From the NCBI RefSeq assembly GCF_030852425.1, contig NZ_NSDM01000001.1, forward strand, positions 124,001-188,000: DNA of 64,000 nt, written 5' to 3'. The notes beneath the pieces are model-generated. The model ran no database searches. It was not told the origin of the DNA and saw only the letters and a program-made list of their open reading frames with translations. Source of the DNA: Saccharothrix longispora. Its GTDB lineage: Bacteria; Actinomycetota; Actinomycetes; Mycobacteriales; Pseudonocardiaceae. The position numbers and the translations under genes are program-made. Each line of letters opens with the position of its first letter. Within the stretch, counting starts at the first letter, position 1. Below are positions 50,248 through 63,126 of the stretch, one piece after another.

Positions 50248-50401
50248 TCCGGCAAGGCCGGCGGGGTCAACGCCGTTACCCCAGGTCCGCAGGCGACATC
50301 CCAGGACGCCCCTACGTGTGGAGGTCACCGCGGCCGGCTTTCCAGCACGACTGGCGCGTAGGCACGCGGAGCGGCCCGACATGGGTCGGGCACGAGTACC
50401 A

Positions 50402-50431
50402 AAGATACCCCGCCCGCTTCCCACTGGTCAA
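50402..50431 (-). promoter_or_regulatory. Promoter of the str operon
   Basis: On the minus strand TTGACC (50426-50431) and TATCTT (50402-50407) are spaced by 18 bp, predicting a start near 50395 and a leader of about 250 nt. The hexamers equal those of the rplM promoter. Confidence 0.78.
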
Positions 50432-50637
50432 AACGGGCCACCTCTACCGCCGATCGAGTGGAGATCGCGCCGCGATCCGATGACCGCCCGGGTGGGCGGG
50501 GGCCGGAGCCGGGGTGCGCCGAGTGGACACGCCACTGAGAGTGAGCGGGATTCACCGGAACGAGTGAGCAATCGCCACTTGGTTGCCGCGCGGCAGGCCG
50601 GCGAGGGCGGAGCGGCCCGCCGGGCGACACTGGTCGG

Positions 50638-51522
50638 GTGAACTCGGACCTGATCGCGGGGATGGCGGCGCTCGTGGGCGCGGGCGCCGCCCCCGAGGTG
50701 CTGGCGGTGCGCGGGGACGTGGTGGTGGTCCGCGTCGGCGACGTGGTGCTCAAGGCCCACGAGCGCGGCACGGACCCCGTCGTGCTCGCCGACCGGCTGC
50801 GGCTGGCCGCCGACCCCCGGTTGGCCGACCTGCTGCTGCCCCCGCTGCCCTTGGGTGGGGCGCCGGGACCGGCCGTCGTGCTCGGACGGGTCGTCACCGC
50901 GTGGCCGGTGGGCACGCCGGTGCCGCAGGCCGAGCCCGAGGACCTGCCGATGGAGGCCGCCGGGCGGATGCTCGCGGCGCTGCACCGGTTCACCGCCGCC
51001 GACTTCGCGCCGCCCGTGCCGCCGGCCGGGGCCGTGCCGCGCATGGTGCGGGCGGTGCGGGACCTGGCGCTCGACTCCCCCGCCGCCGCGCTGGTGCGCC
51101 GGGCGTTCGCGACCCTGCCCGAGCTGCCCGCGGGCGGCGCGGCGGTCGTGCACGGCGACTGGCACCTCGGGCAGCTGGTGGAGCGGGACGGGTACCGGTT
51201 GATCGACCTGGACGACCTCGGTGCGGGCGACCCGGCGTGGGACCTGGCGCGGCCCGCCGCCCTGCACCTGTCCGGCGTGCTCGACGCGCGGGCCTGGGGG
51301 CGGCTGCTGGGGGCCTACCTCGACGCGGGCGGCCCGGGCGTGCCGGCCGGCGACCCGTGGTCTGCGCTGGAGGTGCCCGCCCGGGCGCTGGTCGTGCAGA
51401 TGGCGGCACGCGCGCTGAGCGCCGCGGAACGCGACGGGACGGACCTGAACAGCGCGCAGGAGGCGCTCATCGACGCGTGCGGCCGGATCGTGTCGGCACA
51501 CGAACCCATTCCGCGCGGCTAA
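50638..51522 (+). CDS. Aminoglycoside phosphotransferase (APH)-like kinase
   Basis: A 294-aa protein of the APH/choline-kinase fold. It shows a degenerate N-lobe, the catalytic loop VVHGDWHLGQL (Asp174) and the metal-binding LIDLDDLG (Asp192). The catalytic-loop Asn of the usual HGD-x4-N is Gln179 here, which may alter metal binding. Small-molecule kinases of this type act on sugars, amines or antibiotics; the substrate cannot be inferred. The GTG start has no clear ribosome site and may be leaderless. It is divergent from the str operon. Confidence 0.8.
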   Translation: MNSDLIAGMAALVGAGAAPEVLAVRGDVVVVRVGDVVLKAHERGTDPVVLADRLRLAADPRLADLLLPPLPLGGAPGPAVVLGRVVTAWPVGTPVPQAEPEDLPMEAAGRMLAALHRFTAADFAPPVPPAGAVPRMVRAVRDLALDSPAAALVRRAFATLPELPAGGAAVVHGDWHLGQLVERDGYRLIDLDDLGAGDPAWDLARPAALHLSGVLDARAWGRLLGAYLDAGGPGVPAGDPWSALEVPARALVVQMAARALSAAERDGTDLNSAQEALIDACGRIVSAHEPIPRG

Positions 51523-51561
51523 TATCGGGCACATCGCGTCAAGAGCAGGAGGCTCACCACG

Positions 51562-51858
51562 ATGCAGTGTCCCAAGTGTCATGCGAACATGCGCACCTTC
51601 GACCGCATGGGCGTGCACATCGAGCAGTGCGATGGCTGCCGCGGCGTCTTCCTCGACTACGGCGAGCTGGAGGCGATCACCCGCCTCGAGCAGCAGATGG
51701 CCCCTCCGCCGCCCCCGCCGCCCGTCGCGCCGGCGCCCGCCCAGGTGCACTACGTCCAGCAGCCGGTCCAGCCGGGCTGGGGCGCCGCACCGGGCTACGG
51801 CCACCACTACGGCCACCGCAAGCACCGCGGCCTGGGTGGTCTGTTCTTCTCGTCGTGA
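51562..51858 (+). CDS. TFIIB-type zinc-ribbon protein
   Basis: The 98-aa product begins MQCPKCHANM, with Cys3, Cys6, Cys23 and Cys26 in the pattern CPKC...CDGCRGVFLDYGELE of the zf-TFIIB family. The C-terminal half is Pro, His and Gly-rich. Such small proteins are frequent in bacteria and have no firm function. It starts 39 nt after the kinase gene. A TAATAT -10-like box overlaps the kinase stop (51520-51525), so it may have its own promoter. Confidence 0.88.
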   Translation: MQCPKCHANMRTFDRMGVHIEQCDGCRGVFLDYGELEAITRLEQQMAPPPPPPPVAPAPAQVHYVQQPVQPGWGAAPGYGHHYGHRKHRGLGGLFFSS

Positions 51859-51954
51859 CCTCCGGGCGGTGGCCCCGGCGCGCGCGGTCGCGCACGGGGC
51901 CACCGCAGGAGGTGCGGACAGCCGCGCGGACAGCCGCCGGAGCAGCGACCGGAG

Positions 51955-51989
51955 TTGCCACTACCGAAAAACGGGGCGATAATCGGTAG
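51955..51989 (+). promoter_or_regulatory. Promoter with embedded inverted-repeat operator for the HTH module
   Basis: TTGCCA (51955-51960) and GATAAT (51978-51983) are spaced by 17 bp. A perfect 7-bp inverted repeat CTACCGA (51961-51967) / TCGGTAG (51983-51989) starts right after the -35 box and ends just past the -10 box. The predicted start is only about 19 nt from the ATG at 52009. This is the geometry of an autorepressed promoter. Confidence 0.68.
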
Positions 51990-52008
51990 CGACCGGAGGG
52001 GGTCCGCC

Positions 52009-52449
52009 ATGTCCGTCGCCACCGAGGCCGCGCAGATCCGTGACCTGTTCGAGCAGCTCGAAGAGATCGAAGAGGTCGCGCTGAGCCTGGCGGAGGACGA
52101 CGAGCGGCGGCGCAAGCTGCACGGCGTCGTGGCCAAGGTCCTGGCCAAGGCCCCGCCCGTCCGCCCCGTCGTCGCGGGCGAACTGCTCGACCTCACCGAG
52201 AAGACGGTGAAGGCGTGGGCGCGCGAGGGCGTGCTGGCCATCCACAGCCGGGAACCCCGCATGCTGCTGGACGCCGTGCGCCTGCACGAGGTCCTGCACG
52301 TCGTGGCCGACCTGCGCCGGGCCGGCCGCACCCGCTCCCTGCTGGACGAGGTCCACCGCAGGTTGAGCGACGCGGCCCTGCTCGACCGCCCCGACCTGGC
52401 CACCAGCCTGGCGCAGATGCACCGCGGCGAAGGGCGCGTGGTGCGCTGA
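52009..52449 (+). CDS. HTH DNA-binding protein, first gene of a two-gene module
   Basis: The 146-aa product has a charged helical N terminus (residues 1-45, likely coiled coil), an excisionase/MerR-like helix-turn-helix (about 50-78: VAGELLDLTEKTVKAWAREGVLAI) and a helical C-terminal part with DLRRAGRTRSLLDEV. The ATG follows GGAGGGGG. Promoter and inverted repeat upstream suggest that it represses itself. The next gene overlaps its stop. This is the layout of antitoxin-toxin pairs, but the family is not one I can name. Confidence 0.78.
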   Translation: MSVATEAAQIRDLFEQLEEIEEVALSLAEDDERRRKLHGVVAKVLAKAPPVRPVVAGELLDLTEKTVKAWAREGVLAIHSREPRMLLDAVRLHEVLHVVADLRRAGRTRSLLDEVHRRLSDAALLDRPDLATSLAQMHRGEGRVVR

Positions 52450-52883
52450 TCGAGGTCGTCGAAACACCCGTCGCCGCCGTCCAGGCAGCAGGCCTGCGCG
52501 GCGCGGCCCGGGTCGCCTACGACCGGTTCCTGGACGAACTGGCGCACAGCGGCTGCTCGGCCCTCGGCTACCGGGTGACCGGCCCCGAACCCCTGCCGCG
52601 CCTGTGCGTGAAGCACCTGCGCGGCGTGGACCGCGCGGTGGTCGCCTTCCCCGCCGCGCGCACGGCGTGGGTCCTGCTCGTGGGCCCGCACGACGACGAC
52701 CCCGGCCGCGACCTCTACGAGGCCCTGTACGAACTCGCGGGCGTCCGCCCGAGGCTCGCGGAGAAGCGCACCAAGCCGCCGTGCTGCGAGGACGCCGCTC
52801 CCCCGGTCTCCGACAGCGACCTCGTCGACGACCTGGTCGCCCGCGCCCGCTCGCTCACGAAGTCCCGCCGCCGCACCGGCTGA
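52446..52883 (+). CDS. Unrecognised partner protein of the HTH gene, possible toxin
   Basis: The 145-aa product is a small alpha/beta protein: VAYDRFLDEL helix, CVKHLRGVDRAVVAF and TAWVLLVGPHDD strands, then LYEALYELAG helix and a tail with CCED and a basic end. Good coding bias continues to the stop at 52883. No ATG or GTG is in frame near the overlap; a CTG at 52446 overlaps the HTH stop (CTGA), so start choice is uncertain. The strand-rich core followed by an LYEALYEL helix is loosely RelE-like, which is inference only. Confidence 0.65.
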   Translation: MIEVVETPVAAVQAAGLRGAARVAYDRFLDELAHSGCSALGYRVTGPEPLPRLCVKHLRGVDRAVVAFPAARTAWVLLVGPHDDDPGRDLYEALYELAGVRPRLAEKRTKPPCCEDAAPPVSDSDLVDDLVARARSLTKSRRRTG

Positions 52884-53243
52884 CCGCACGATGCGATGAC
52901 GGGCCTCGCCACGTTGCATCCGGACGAGACCGGGGTCAGGACCAACGCCGAGCAGCGGGAACGGGAGTGAACCCGTCCACTGACCGCGGGCAGGTTGCGC
53001 CGGTCCCGCGCCGTGACGGCACAGCCGCACGCGGACCACGTGCGGAAGGACTCGACCGCGGGCACTGATCGCGGAATCCCACCTGACCGACGTTCGCACC
53101 ACCCGCGACGACCGACGAGACGCGAAGCCCGGAGTCCCACGACGACGCGGGCGCATCCGGGCTCACTTTCGACCGTGTCCGCAGACCGGCGACATTGTGA
53201 TGTCACAACCGGGTCGGCTCGCGAAGTCCCGTCGCCGCGCGGG
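52884..53243. other. Gene-free stretch
   Basis: Between the HTH module and the terminator of the L,D-transpeptidase operon I see no coding frame with normal actinobacterial codon bias, no RNA gene and no clear repeat. Confidence 0.5.
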
Positions 53244-53277
53244 GCGGGCCGGGGCGGTGGCACCCGCCCCGGCCCGC
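53244..53277 (-). terminator. Terminator after the L,D-transpeptidase operon
   Basis: Perfect 14-bp arms GCGGGCCGGGGCGG (53244-53257) and CCGCCCCGGCCCGC (53264-53277) enclose a 6-nt loop. It begins 6 nt after the stop of the 53283 gene. Confidence 0.82.
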
Positions 53278-53282
53278 GGCGG

Positions 53283-54071
53283 TCAGCCCGTGACCGCGAG
53301 GTGTCCCGCGACGGGCGTCGGGCGCGGCGCCTTGGCGGGCCCGCCCGAGGACGCGGACGGGCCGGCGACCCGGGTGGTGGTCGTCGCGGGCGCGTCCGAC
53401 GGGGTCGGCGTGGCGCTCGGTGTCGGCGTCTGCTCCTCCGCCGCGCCCCGCGCGCACGTCGCCGAGGCGATCTCGATGCGCTGGAGGTTCGCCGCCTCCA
53501 CCACGACCGCGGTGACGGTCAGCGAGCCGTCGCCGTTGCGCCGCTGGTCGTTCAGCACCACCGACGCCACGCCGGGGACCGCCACGCCGGTGCCGGGGGC
53601 CGGGCGCAGCGCCACCTCGTGCCCGGCGATCCGCGCGCCGGCCAGCGTCACGCCGCCCGCGCCGTCGTCGCACCTCGCCTCGACCAGCTCGGCGCTCAGG
53701 TCGAACGGCAGGCCGACCAGCTCCAGCCGCGTGCGCACGTCCACCGCGCTCGACCGCGCGCGGCCCGCGTCGACCTCGGCGTTGAGGGCGCCGGCGGTCA
53801 GGACCGGGGTGGTCGGGAGGGGCAGGGCGACCTCGGCCGCGGACGTCTGCCGGAACCCGGTGCCGCCGGCCAGGGACGCCAGCGGGTCGACCTCGAGGAC
53901 GCCGGTGGCCGACAGCGCGGTGGCCGAGCCGACCGGGGCGGCGGCGAGCGCGGTGGTGACGAGCGCGGAGGCTGCGGGGGTGGCCGCGACGCCGACGGCG
54001 AGGGCGCACAGGACGGCCGCGAGCCGTGCGGCGACGGCGGAGCGCTTGCGGGACAACGTGTTCCCCTTCAT
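53283..54071 (-). CDS. Secreted choice-of-anchor P-like protein
   Basis: The 262-aa product has a signal peptide (KRSAVAARLAAVLCALAVGVAATPAASA, cleavage near residue 40), a beta-rich domain (about 45-205) with SATGVLEVDPLASL and a Cys pair near 145 and 199, and a Thr/Pro/Ser-rich tail. The domain resembles actinobacterial choice-of-anchor P proteins. It ends in LAVTG with no membrane helix after it, so it may be a shortened sortase-type end or a released protein. The ATG shares one base with the transpeptidase stop. Confidence 0.75.
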   Translation of the reverse strand: MKGNTLSRKRSAVAARLAAVLCALAVGVAATPAASALVTTALAAAPVGSATALSATGVLEVDPLASLAGGTGFRQTSAAEVALPLPTTPVLTAGALNAEVDAGRARSSAVDVRTRLELVGLPFDLSAELVEARCDDGAGGVTLAGARIAGHEVALRPAPGTGVAVPGVASVVLNDQRRNGDGSLTVTAVVVEAANLQRIEIASATCARGAAEEQTPTPSATPTPSDAPATTTTRVAGPSASSGGPAKAPRPTPVAGHLAVTG

Positions 54072-54838
54072 CACTTGACGATCACCACGGTGCCCAGCGG
54101 CAGGGTGAGGAGGACGTCCAGCGCGTCGTCGGGCACGCGCACGCACCCGTCGCTGGAGGCGGTGCCGAACGGGGTCGCGTCCGGCCAGCCGTGCAGCGCC
54201 ACCGTGCCGGGGCCGCCGCCGAACGTCTCGTGGCTGTCGGAGTGGGCGCCCAGCGGCAGGACGTACCGGCTGAAGTCCGTCACGGTCTCCTCGATCGAGG
54301 CCAGGACGAACGTCCGGCCGACCGGCGTGGGGTGCTCGGCGGAGCCGACGCCGACGGTCCACCGGCCGATCGACCGACCGCGCTCCAGCACCTCCAGCCG
54401 GTAGGCGGCCCGGTCCACGGTGACCAGGTGGTCGTTCCCGGCGCGCTCGACGTCGTCACCGCCCGTGTGCACCCAGCCGCTGGACCGGTTGGGCCGGTTC
54501 GGGAGCAGCACGCGCGACCAGTCGCCGCGGCGCTCGACCTCCGGCACCCACGTCGGCGAGCCGACCTGGGTGGCGGGCAGTGTGGCGACGGCCCGGCCGC
54601 CGACCGCGTCGTGCACCACGACGTCCTCCACGACCCGCAGCACCTGCCCCTCGGTGGGCTCGGCGCCGTGGTCGCGCGGAAGACCCTCGATCGTCGCGAA
54701 GGTGGTCGCCTCGGGCAGCGTCGCAAACGCTTGCTCGTCCACGGCGACGGGTCTGACCTGCTGTTCTTCTTGGGGTGAACCGCACGCGGCGGTGACGGTG
54801 ATCGCCGTGAGCACGGCGAGCACGAGAGCTCGGGGCAT
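54071..54838 (-). CDS. Lipoprotein L,D-transpeptidase (YkuD family) with SH3-like domain
   Basis: L,D-transpeptidases make 3-3 crosslinks in peptidoglycan or attach proteins to it. The 255-aa product has a lipobox ending at Cys19 (TVTAAC), an SH3-like domain (about 65-125) and a YkuD domain with His216 (ALHGW) and catalytic Cys232 in SSDGCVRV. The usual His before Gly-Cys is Asp230 here. The ATG at 54838 lies 10 nt after AAGGA; another ATG at 54850 is possible. Coupling with a secreted protein gene suggests a joint wall function. Confidence 0.93.
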   Translation of the reverse strand: MPRALVLAVLTAITVTAACGSPQEEQQVRPVAVDEQAFATLPEATTFATIEGLPRDHGAEPTEGQVLRVVEDVVVHDAVGGRAVATLPATQVGSPTWVPEVERRGDWSRVLLPNRPNRSSGWVHTGGDDVERAGNDHLVTVDRAAYRLEVLERGRSIGRWTVGVGSAEHPTPVGRTFVLASIEETVTDFSRYVLPLGAHSDSHETFGGGPGTVALHGWPDATPFGTASSDGCVRVPDDALDVLLTLPLGTVVIVK

Positions 54839-55054
54839 GGGGAGGGGCATCCTTCGGGTTCGACTGGTCCCGGCGGGGGAGGCGCTCGACGGCGCACCCG
54901 GGACGTGGTCCGCGACCGCTCGTAACGGGGCGATCACGACGAACCCGAAGCTATCCAGGCGAGCCCCGTTGCGACAAGAGGCCCAGCGGACGCTCACCTC
55001 CATGTCGCAGCGCCCGCTGCTCCTGTGAGCGGAGCGTGACCGGAATCCGGGCAT

Positions 55055-55093
55055 GAAGAAGCCCCCGGAGTGATGCGCTCCGGGGGCTTCTTC
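55055..55093 (-). terminator. Terminator after rpoC
   Basis: Perfect 16-bp arms (55055-55070 and 55078-55093, GAAGAAGCCCCCGGAG and its complement) enclose a 7-nt loop. It begins 16 nt after the rpoC stop and also faces the start side of the transpeptidase operon. The 54839-55054 region holds only that operon's leader. Confidence 0.9.
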
Positions 55094-55108
55094 AGCTAGC
55101 TACGGGCT

Positions 55109-59005
<3,897 letters not shown>

Positions 59006-59056
59006 GTCTACTCTCTTCCCCTTTTTTGTTTCGGTGCTGCTCGGGAGCTGGCGGTG

Positions 59057-59095
59057 CGGTCACCGCGGGACGCGGGAGGCGTCCCGCGGTGACCG
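59057..59095 (-). terminator. Perfect 17-bp hairpin between rpoB and rpoC
   Basis: Left arm 59057-59073 (CGGTCACCGCGGGACGC) pairs without mismatch with 59079-59095 around GGGAG. It begins 8 nt after the rpoB stop. It looks like a terminator, but rpoC must be expressed in step with rpoB, so attenuation or RNase III-type processing is likely. No promoter is seen in the 51 bp before rpoC. Confidence 0.65.
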
Positions 59096-59103
59096 GCGAG
59101 GTA

Positions 59104-62100
59104 CTAGTTGACGACGTCGTCCACGGACGGCGACTCGGACCGCGACAGGTTGATGCCGAGGTTCGCGGCCGCGCGCTCCAGGTCTTCGTCGTCGCCGTCG
59201 CGCATCTCGATCGCGGCGCCGTCCGAGGACAGCACCTCGACGTTGAGGCACAGCGACTGCAGCTCCTTGAGCAGCACCTTGAAGGACTCCGGGATACCCG
59301 GTTCCGGGATGTTCTCGCCCTTGACGATGGCCTCGTAGACCTTCACGCGGCCGAGCACGTCGTCGGACTTGATGGTGAGCAGCTCCTGCAGGGTGTATGC
59401 GGCGCCGTACGCCTGCATCGCCCAGCACTCCATCTCACCGAAGCGCTGACCACCGAACTGCGCCTTACCACCCAGCGGCTGCTGCGTGATCATCGAGTAC
59501 GGGCCGGTCGAGCGGGCGTGGATCTTGTCGTCCACCAGGTGCAGCAGCTTCAGGATGTACATGTAGCCGACCGACACCGGGAAGGGGTACGGCTCGCCGC
59601 TGCGCCCGTCGAGGAGCACCGCCTTGCCGTTCTCCTTGACCATCCGCTCGCCGTCGCGGTTCGGGATCGTCGAGCCCAGCAGGCCCGTGATCTCGTCCTC
59701 GCGAGCGCCGTCGAAGACCGGCGTGGCGGTCTTCGTGCCCGGCTCGACGTCGTACAGCTCCGCCGGCAGGTTCTTCGCCCAGTCCGGGTCGCCGTTGATG
59801 CTCCAGCCCTGCTTGGCGATCCACCCGAGGTGGGTCTCCAGCACCTGGCCGATGTTCATACGACGCGGGACGCCGTGCGTGTTCAGCACGATGTCGACCG
59901 GCGTGCCGTCCTCCAGGAACGGCATGTCCTCGACGGGGAGGATCTTGCCGATGACGCCCTTGTTGCCGTGGCGGCCGGCGAGCTTGTCGCCGTCCTGGAT
60001 CTTGCGCTTCTGGGCGACGTAGACGCGGACCAGCTCGTTCACGCCGGGGGGCAGCTCGTCGTCGTCCTCGCGGCTGAACACGCGGATGCCGATGACCTTG
60101 CCGTACTCGCCGTGCGGCACCTTCAGCGACGTGTCGCGCACCTCGCGCGCCTTCTCGCCGAAGATCGCGCGGAGCAGGCGCTCCTCCGGGGTCAGCTCGG
60201 TCTCGCCCTTGGGCGTGACCTTGCCGACCAGGATGTCGCCGGGCTGGACCTCGGCGCCGATGCGGATGATGCCGCGCTCGTCGAGGTCGGCCAGGACCTC
60301 CTCGGAGACGTTCGGGATGTCCCGGGTGATCTCCTCGGCGCCCAGCTTGGTGTCCCGCGCGTCGATCTCGTGCTCCTCGATGTGGATCGAGGTCAGGACG
60401 TCGTCCTGCACGAGGCGCTGCGACAGGATGATCGCGTCCTCGTAGTTGTGGCCCTCCCACGGCATGATCGCGACGAGCAGGTTCTTGCCCAGCGCCATCT
60501 CGCCGTTCTCGGTGCACGGGCCGTCGGCCAGCACCTGGCCGTGCTGCACCCGGTCGCCCTCGTTCACGATGGGCTTCTGGTTGATGCAGGTGCCCTGGTT
60601 CGACCGGCGGAACTTGTGCAGGCCGTAGGTCTGCCGCGAGCCGTCGTCGGCCATGACCGTGACGTAGTCGGCGGAGATCTCCTCGACCACACCGGTCTTC
60701 TTGGCCACCACGACGTCACCGGCGTCGACCGCGGCGCGCAGCTCCATGCCGGTGCCGACCAGCGGGGACTCGCTGCGCAGCAGCGGCACCGCCTGGCGCT
60801 GCATGTTCGCGCCCATCAGGGCGCGGTTGGCGTCGTCGTGCTCCAGGAAGGGGATCATGGCGGTCGCGGCCGACACCATCTGGCGCGGCGAGACGTCCAT
60901 GTAGTCCACGTCGGACGGGTCGATCATCTCGACCTCGCCGCCCTTCTTGCGGACCAGCACCTTCTCCTCGAGGAAGTTGCCCTCCTCGTCGATCTTGGCG
61001 TTCGCCTGCGCCTTGACGTACCGGTCCTCCTCGTCGGCCGTCAGGTAGTCGACCTGGTCGGTGACCCGACCGTCGACGACCTTGCGGTACGGCGTCTCGA
61101 TGAAGCCGAACGGGTTGACCCGCCCGTAGGAGGACAGCGAGCCGATCAGGCCGATGTTCGGGCCTTCCGGCGTCTCGATCGGGCACATGCGACCGTAGTG
61201 CGACGGGTGGACGTCGCGGACCTCCATGCCGGCCCGCTCACGGGACAGACCGCCGGGGCCCAGCGCCGAGAGGCGGCGCTTGTGGGTCAGGCCCGCGAGG
61301 GGGTTCGTCTGGTCCATGAACTGCGACAGCTGGGAGGTGCCGAAGAACTCCTTGATCGCCGCCACGACGGGGCGGATGTTGATCAGGGTCTGCGGCGTGA
61401 TCGCCTCGACGTCCTGGGTCGTCATGCGCTCGCGCACGACGCGCTCCATGCGGGAGAGGCCGACCCGGATCTGGTTCTGGATCAGCTCGCCGACGGTGCG
61501 CAGGCGGCGGTTGCCGAAGTGGTCGATGTCGTCGACCTCGACGGGCACCTCGGTCTCGCCGGGCTTCATGTTCGTCTCACCGGCGTGCAGGCGGACCAGG
61601 TACTCGATCGTCGTGACGATGTCGTCCTCGGTCAGCACGCCCGTGGAGATCGGGGTGTCCAGGCCCAGCTTCTTGTTGATCTTGTACCGGCCGACCTTCG
61701 CCAGGTCGTAGCGCTTGTCCTTGAAGAACAGGTTCTCCAGCAGGGCCTGCGCGGACTCCTTCGTCGGCGGCTCGCCCGGGCGCAGCTTGCGGTAGATGTC
61801 GAGCAACGCCTCGTCGGTGCCCGCGGTGTGGTCCTTCTCCAGCGTCGTCAGCAGCGTCTCGGAGAACGAGAAGCGCTCGCGGATCTGCTCGGTCGACCAA
61901 CCCAGGGCCTTCAGCAGCACGGTGACCGGCTGGCGGCGCTTGCGGTCGATGCGCACGCCGACGGTGTCGCGCTTGTCGACGTCGAACTCCAGCCAGGCAC
62001 CCCGGGACGGGATGATCTTGACGCTGAAGACGTCCTTGTCGGTCGTCTTGTCGATCGCGGTGTCGTAGTAGACACCCGGCGAGCGGACGAGCTGGGAGAC

Positions 62101-62586
62101 CACGACCCGCTCGGTGCCGTTGATGATGAACGTGCCCTTGTCCGTCATCATCGGGAAGTCACCCATGAACACCGTCTGGCTCTTGATCTCGCCGGTGGTG
62201 TGGTTGGTGAACTCCGCCGTGACGAACAACGGGGCGGCGTACGTCATGTCCTTGTCCTTGCACTCCTCGGTCGAGGCCTTGACCTCGTCGAAGCGCGGGT
62301 CGGAGAAGGAGAGCGACATCGAGCCGGAGAAGTCCTCGATCGGGGAGATCTCGTTCAAGACCTCCTCGAGGCCGCCCGTGGGGGCCTCGTCACCCGCGTC
62401 GACGCGGCGCTGGAACCACGCCTCGTCGCCGGTGAGCCATTCGAACGACTGAATCTGCAGGTCGAGCAGGTTGGGCGTCTGAAGCGGTTCGTGGATCTTC
62501 GCGAAAGAGACTCGCTTCGGCGCTCCGGGAATCCCCGACGTGGAGTTGGTCGCAGCAGTGGCCTTGGTCGCGCGAGAGATCGCCAA
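59104..62586 (-). CDS. rpoB: DNA-directed RNA polymerase beta subunit
   Basis: Beta forms half of the polymerase active cleft. The 1160-aa product starts with TTG at 62586 behind GGAAGGA. The rifampicin pocket (about residues 414-442) reads [20 protein letters not shown] followed by [11 protein letters not shown]. Against E. coli numbering this has Thr at 518 and Ala at 522, while Asp516, His526 and Ser531 are wild type. The C-terminal region with [21 protein letters not shown] split across its motifs is typical. Confidence 0.99.
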   Translation of the reverse strand: MAISRATKATAATNSTSGIPGAPKRVSFAKIHEPLQTPNLLDLQIQSFEWLTGDEAWFQRRVDAGDEAPTGGLEEVLNEISPIEDFSGSMSLSFSDPRFDEVKASTEECKDKDMTYAAPLFVTAEFTNHTTGEIKSQTVFMGDFPMMTDKGTFIINGTERVVVSQLVRSPGVYYDTAIDKTTDKDVFSVKIIPSRGAWLEFDVDKRDTVGVRIDRKRRQPVTVLLKALGWSTEQIRERFSFSETLLTTLEKDHTAGTDEALLDIYRKLRPGEPPTKESAQALLENLFFKDKRYDLAKVGRYKINKKLGLDTPISTGVLTEDDIVTTIEYLVRLHAGETNMKPGETEVPVEVDDIDHFGNRRLRTVGELIQNQIRVGLSRMERVVRERMTTQDVEAITPQTLINIRPVVAAIKEFFGTSQLSQFMDQTNPLAGLTHKRRLSALGPGGLSRERAGMEVRDVHPSHYGRMCPIETPEGPNIGLIGSLSSYGRVNPFGFIETPYRKVVDGRVTDQVDYLTADEEDRYVKAQANAKIDEEGNFLEEKVLVRKKGGEVEMIDPSDVDYMDVSPRQMVSAATAMIPFLEHDDANRALMGANMQRQAVPLLRSESPLVGTGMELRAAVDAGDVVVAKKTGVVEEISADYVTVMADDGSRQTYGLHKFRRSNQGTCINQKPIVNEGDRVQHGQVLADGPCTENGEMALGKNLLVAIMPWEGHNYEDAIILSQRLVQDDVLTSIHIEEHEIDARDTKLGAEEITRDIPNVSEEVLADLDERGIIRIGAEVQPGDILVGKVTPKGETELTPEERLLRAIFGEKAREVRDTSLKVPHGEYGKVIGIRVFSREDDDELPPGVNELVRVYVAQKRKIQDGDKLAGRHGNKGVIGKILPVEDMPFLEDGTPVDIVLNTHGVPRRMNIGQVLETHLGWIAKQGWSINGDPDWAKNLPAELYDVEPGTKTATPVFDGAREDEITGLLGSTIPNRDGERMVKENGKAVLLDGRSGEPYPFPVSVGYMYILKLLHLVDDKIHARSTGPYSMITQQPLGGKAQFGGQRFGEMECWAMQAYGAAYTLQELLTIKSDDVLGRVKVYEAIVKGENIPEPGIPESFKVLLKELQSLCLNVEVLSSDGAAIEMRDGDDEDLERAAANLGINLSRSESPSVDDVVN

Positions 62587-62713
62587 GATGCGTCCTTCCA
62601 GGGACAGGTAGCTGGCTAGTCAGCGGAACTAGCACGGCTGTCAAGGGTGCGGCGATGCCCGGCAATCCAGCTCTCGGCGAAGGGCAAACGGAAAGAGGGC
62701 AGCGCAAAGGAGC

Positions 62714-62742
62714 AGTCTAGCTACGCGCACGCCAACTGTCGA
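62714..62742 (-). promoter_or_regulatory. Promoter of rpoBC
   Basis: On the minus strand TCGACA (62737-62742) and TAGACT (62714-62719) are spaced by 17 bp. The predicted start near 62707 gives a leader of about 120 nt to the TTG. A weaker TTGACT lies farther upstream near 62805. Confidence 0.72.
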
Positions 62743-62842
62743 GAGGCACGTGGAAGGACCTTTCTCGTGCTCACCGACAGAGTGACCCCGCTGACGCTCG
62801 CAGTCAAGATGCCACGCGGCGATCACCCCACTGGCGCAAGCT

Positions 62843-62863
62843 GCGATAACCGCGCGTTATCGC
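62843..62863. promoter_or_regulatory. Perfect inverted repeat upstream of rpoB
   Basis: GCGATAAC (62843-62850) and GTTATCGC (62856-62863) flank CGCGC, about 100 bp upstream of the rpoB -35 box. It resembles a dimer-binding operator. The whole gap 62587-63126 otherwise holds the rpoB leader and promoter, a GGGCGGC/GCCGCCC pairing (63065-63094) that may end the Mce-associated transcript, and a run of nine G (63095-63103). No gene is seen. Confidence 0.5.
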
Positions 62864-63126
62864 GCTGACCTGGGAAAATACACCGACGTGAGCAACGTGA
62901 TCCGTTGGCGGTCCGTGCGGGGACATCGGGGAGCCGTGGCGATTCCGTTCGGTCACCGCCGCAAAATAGTGGCACGGATCACGTTGTGCGAAGTGTTCGG
63001 ATGGGGTTCGCGGTCCTCAGTGGACGAGTACGGGGTTGGGGACGCCCCGGCGGGGGTAAGGAGGGGGCGGCGAAGGCACGGCGGAGGGCCGCCCGGGGGG
63101 GGGTGGCGCGGGGTGTGGGCGGCGGG

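Noticed and set aside
62644..62665. AGGGTGCG...GCCCGGC near rpoB, similar to the shared str/S10 leader element
   Set aside because: Only a partial match and in the opposite orientation to the rpoB transcript; likely chance.
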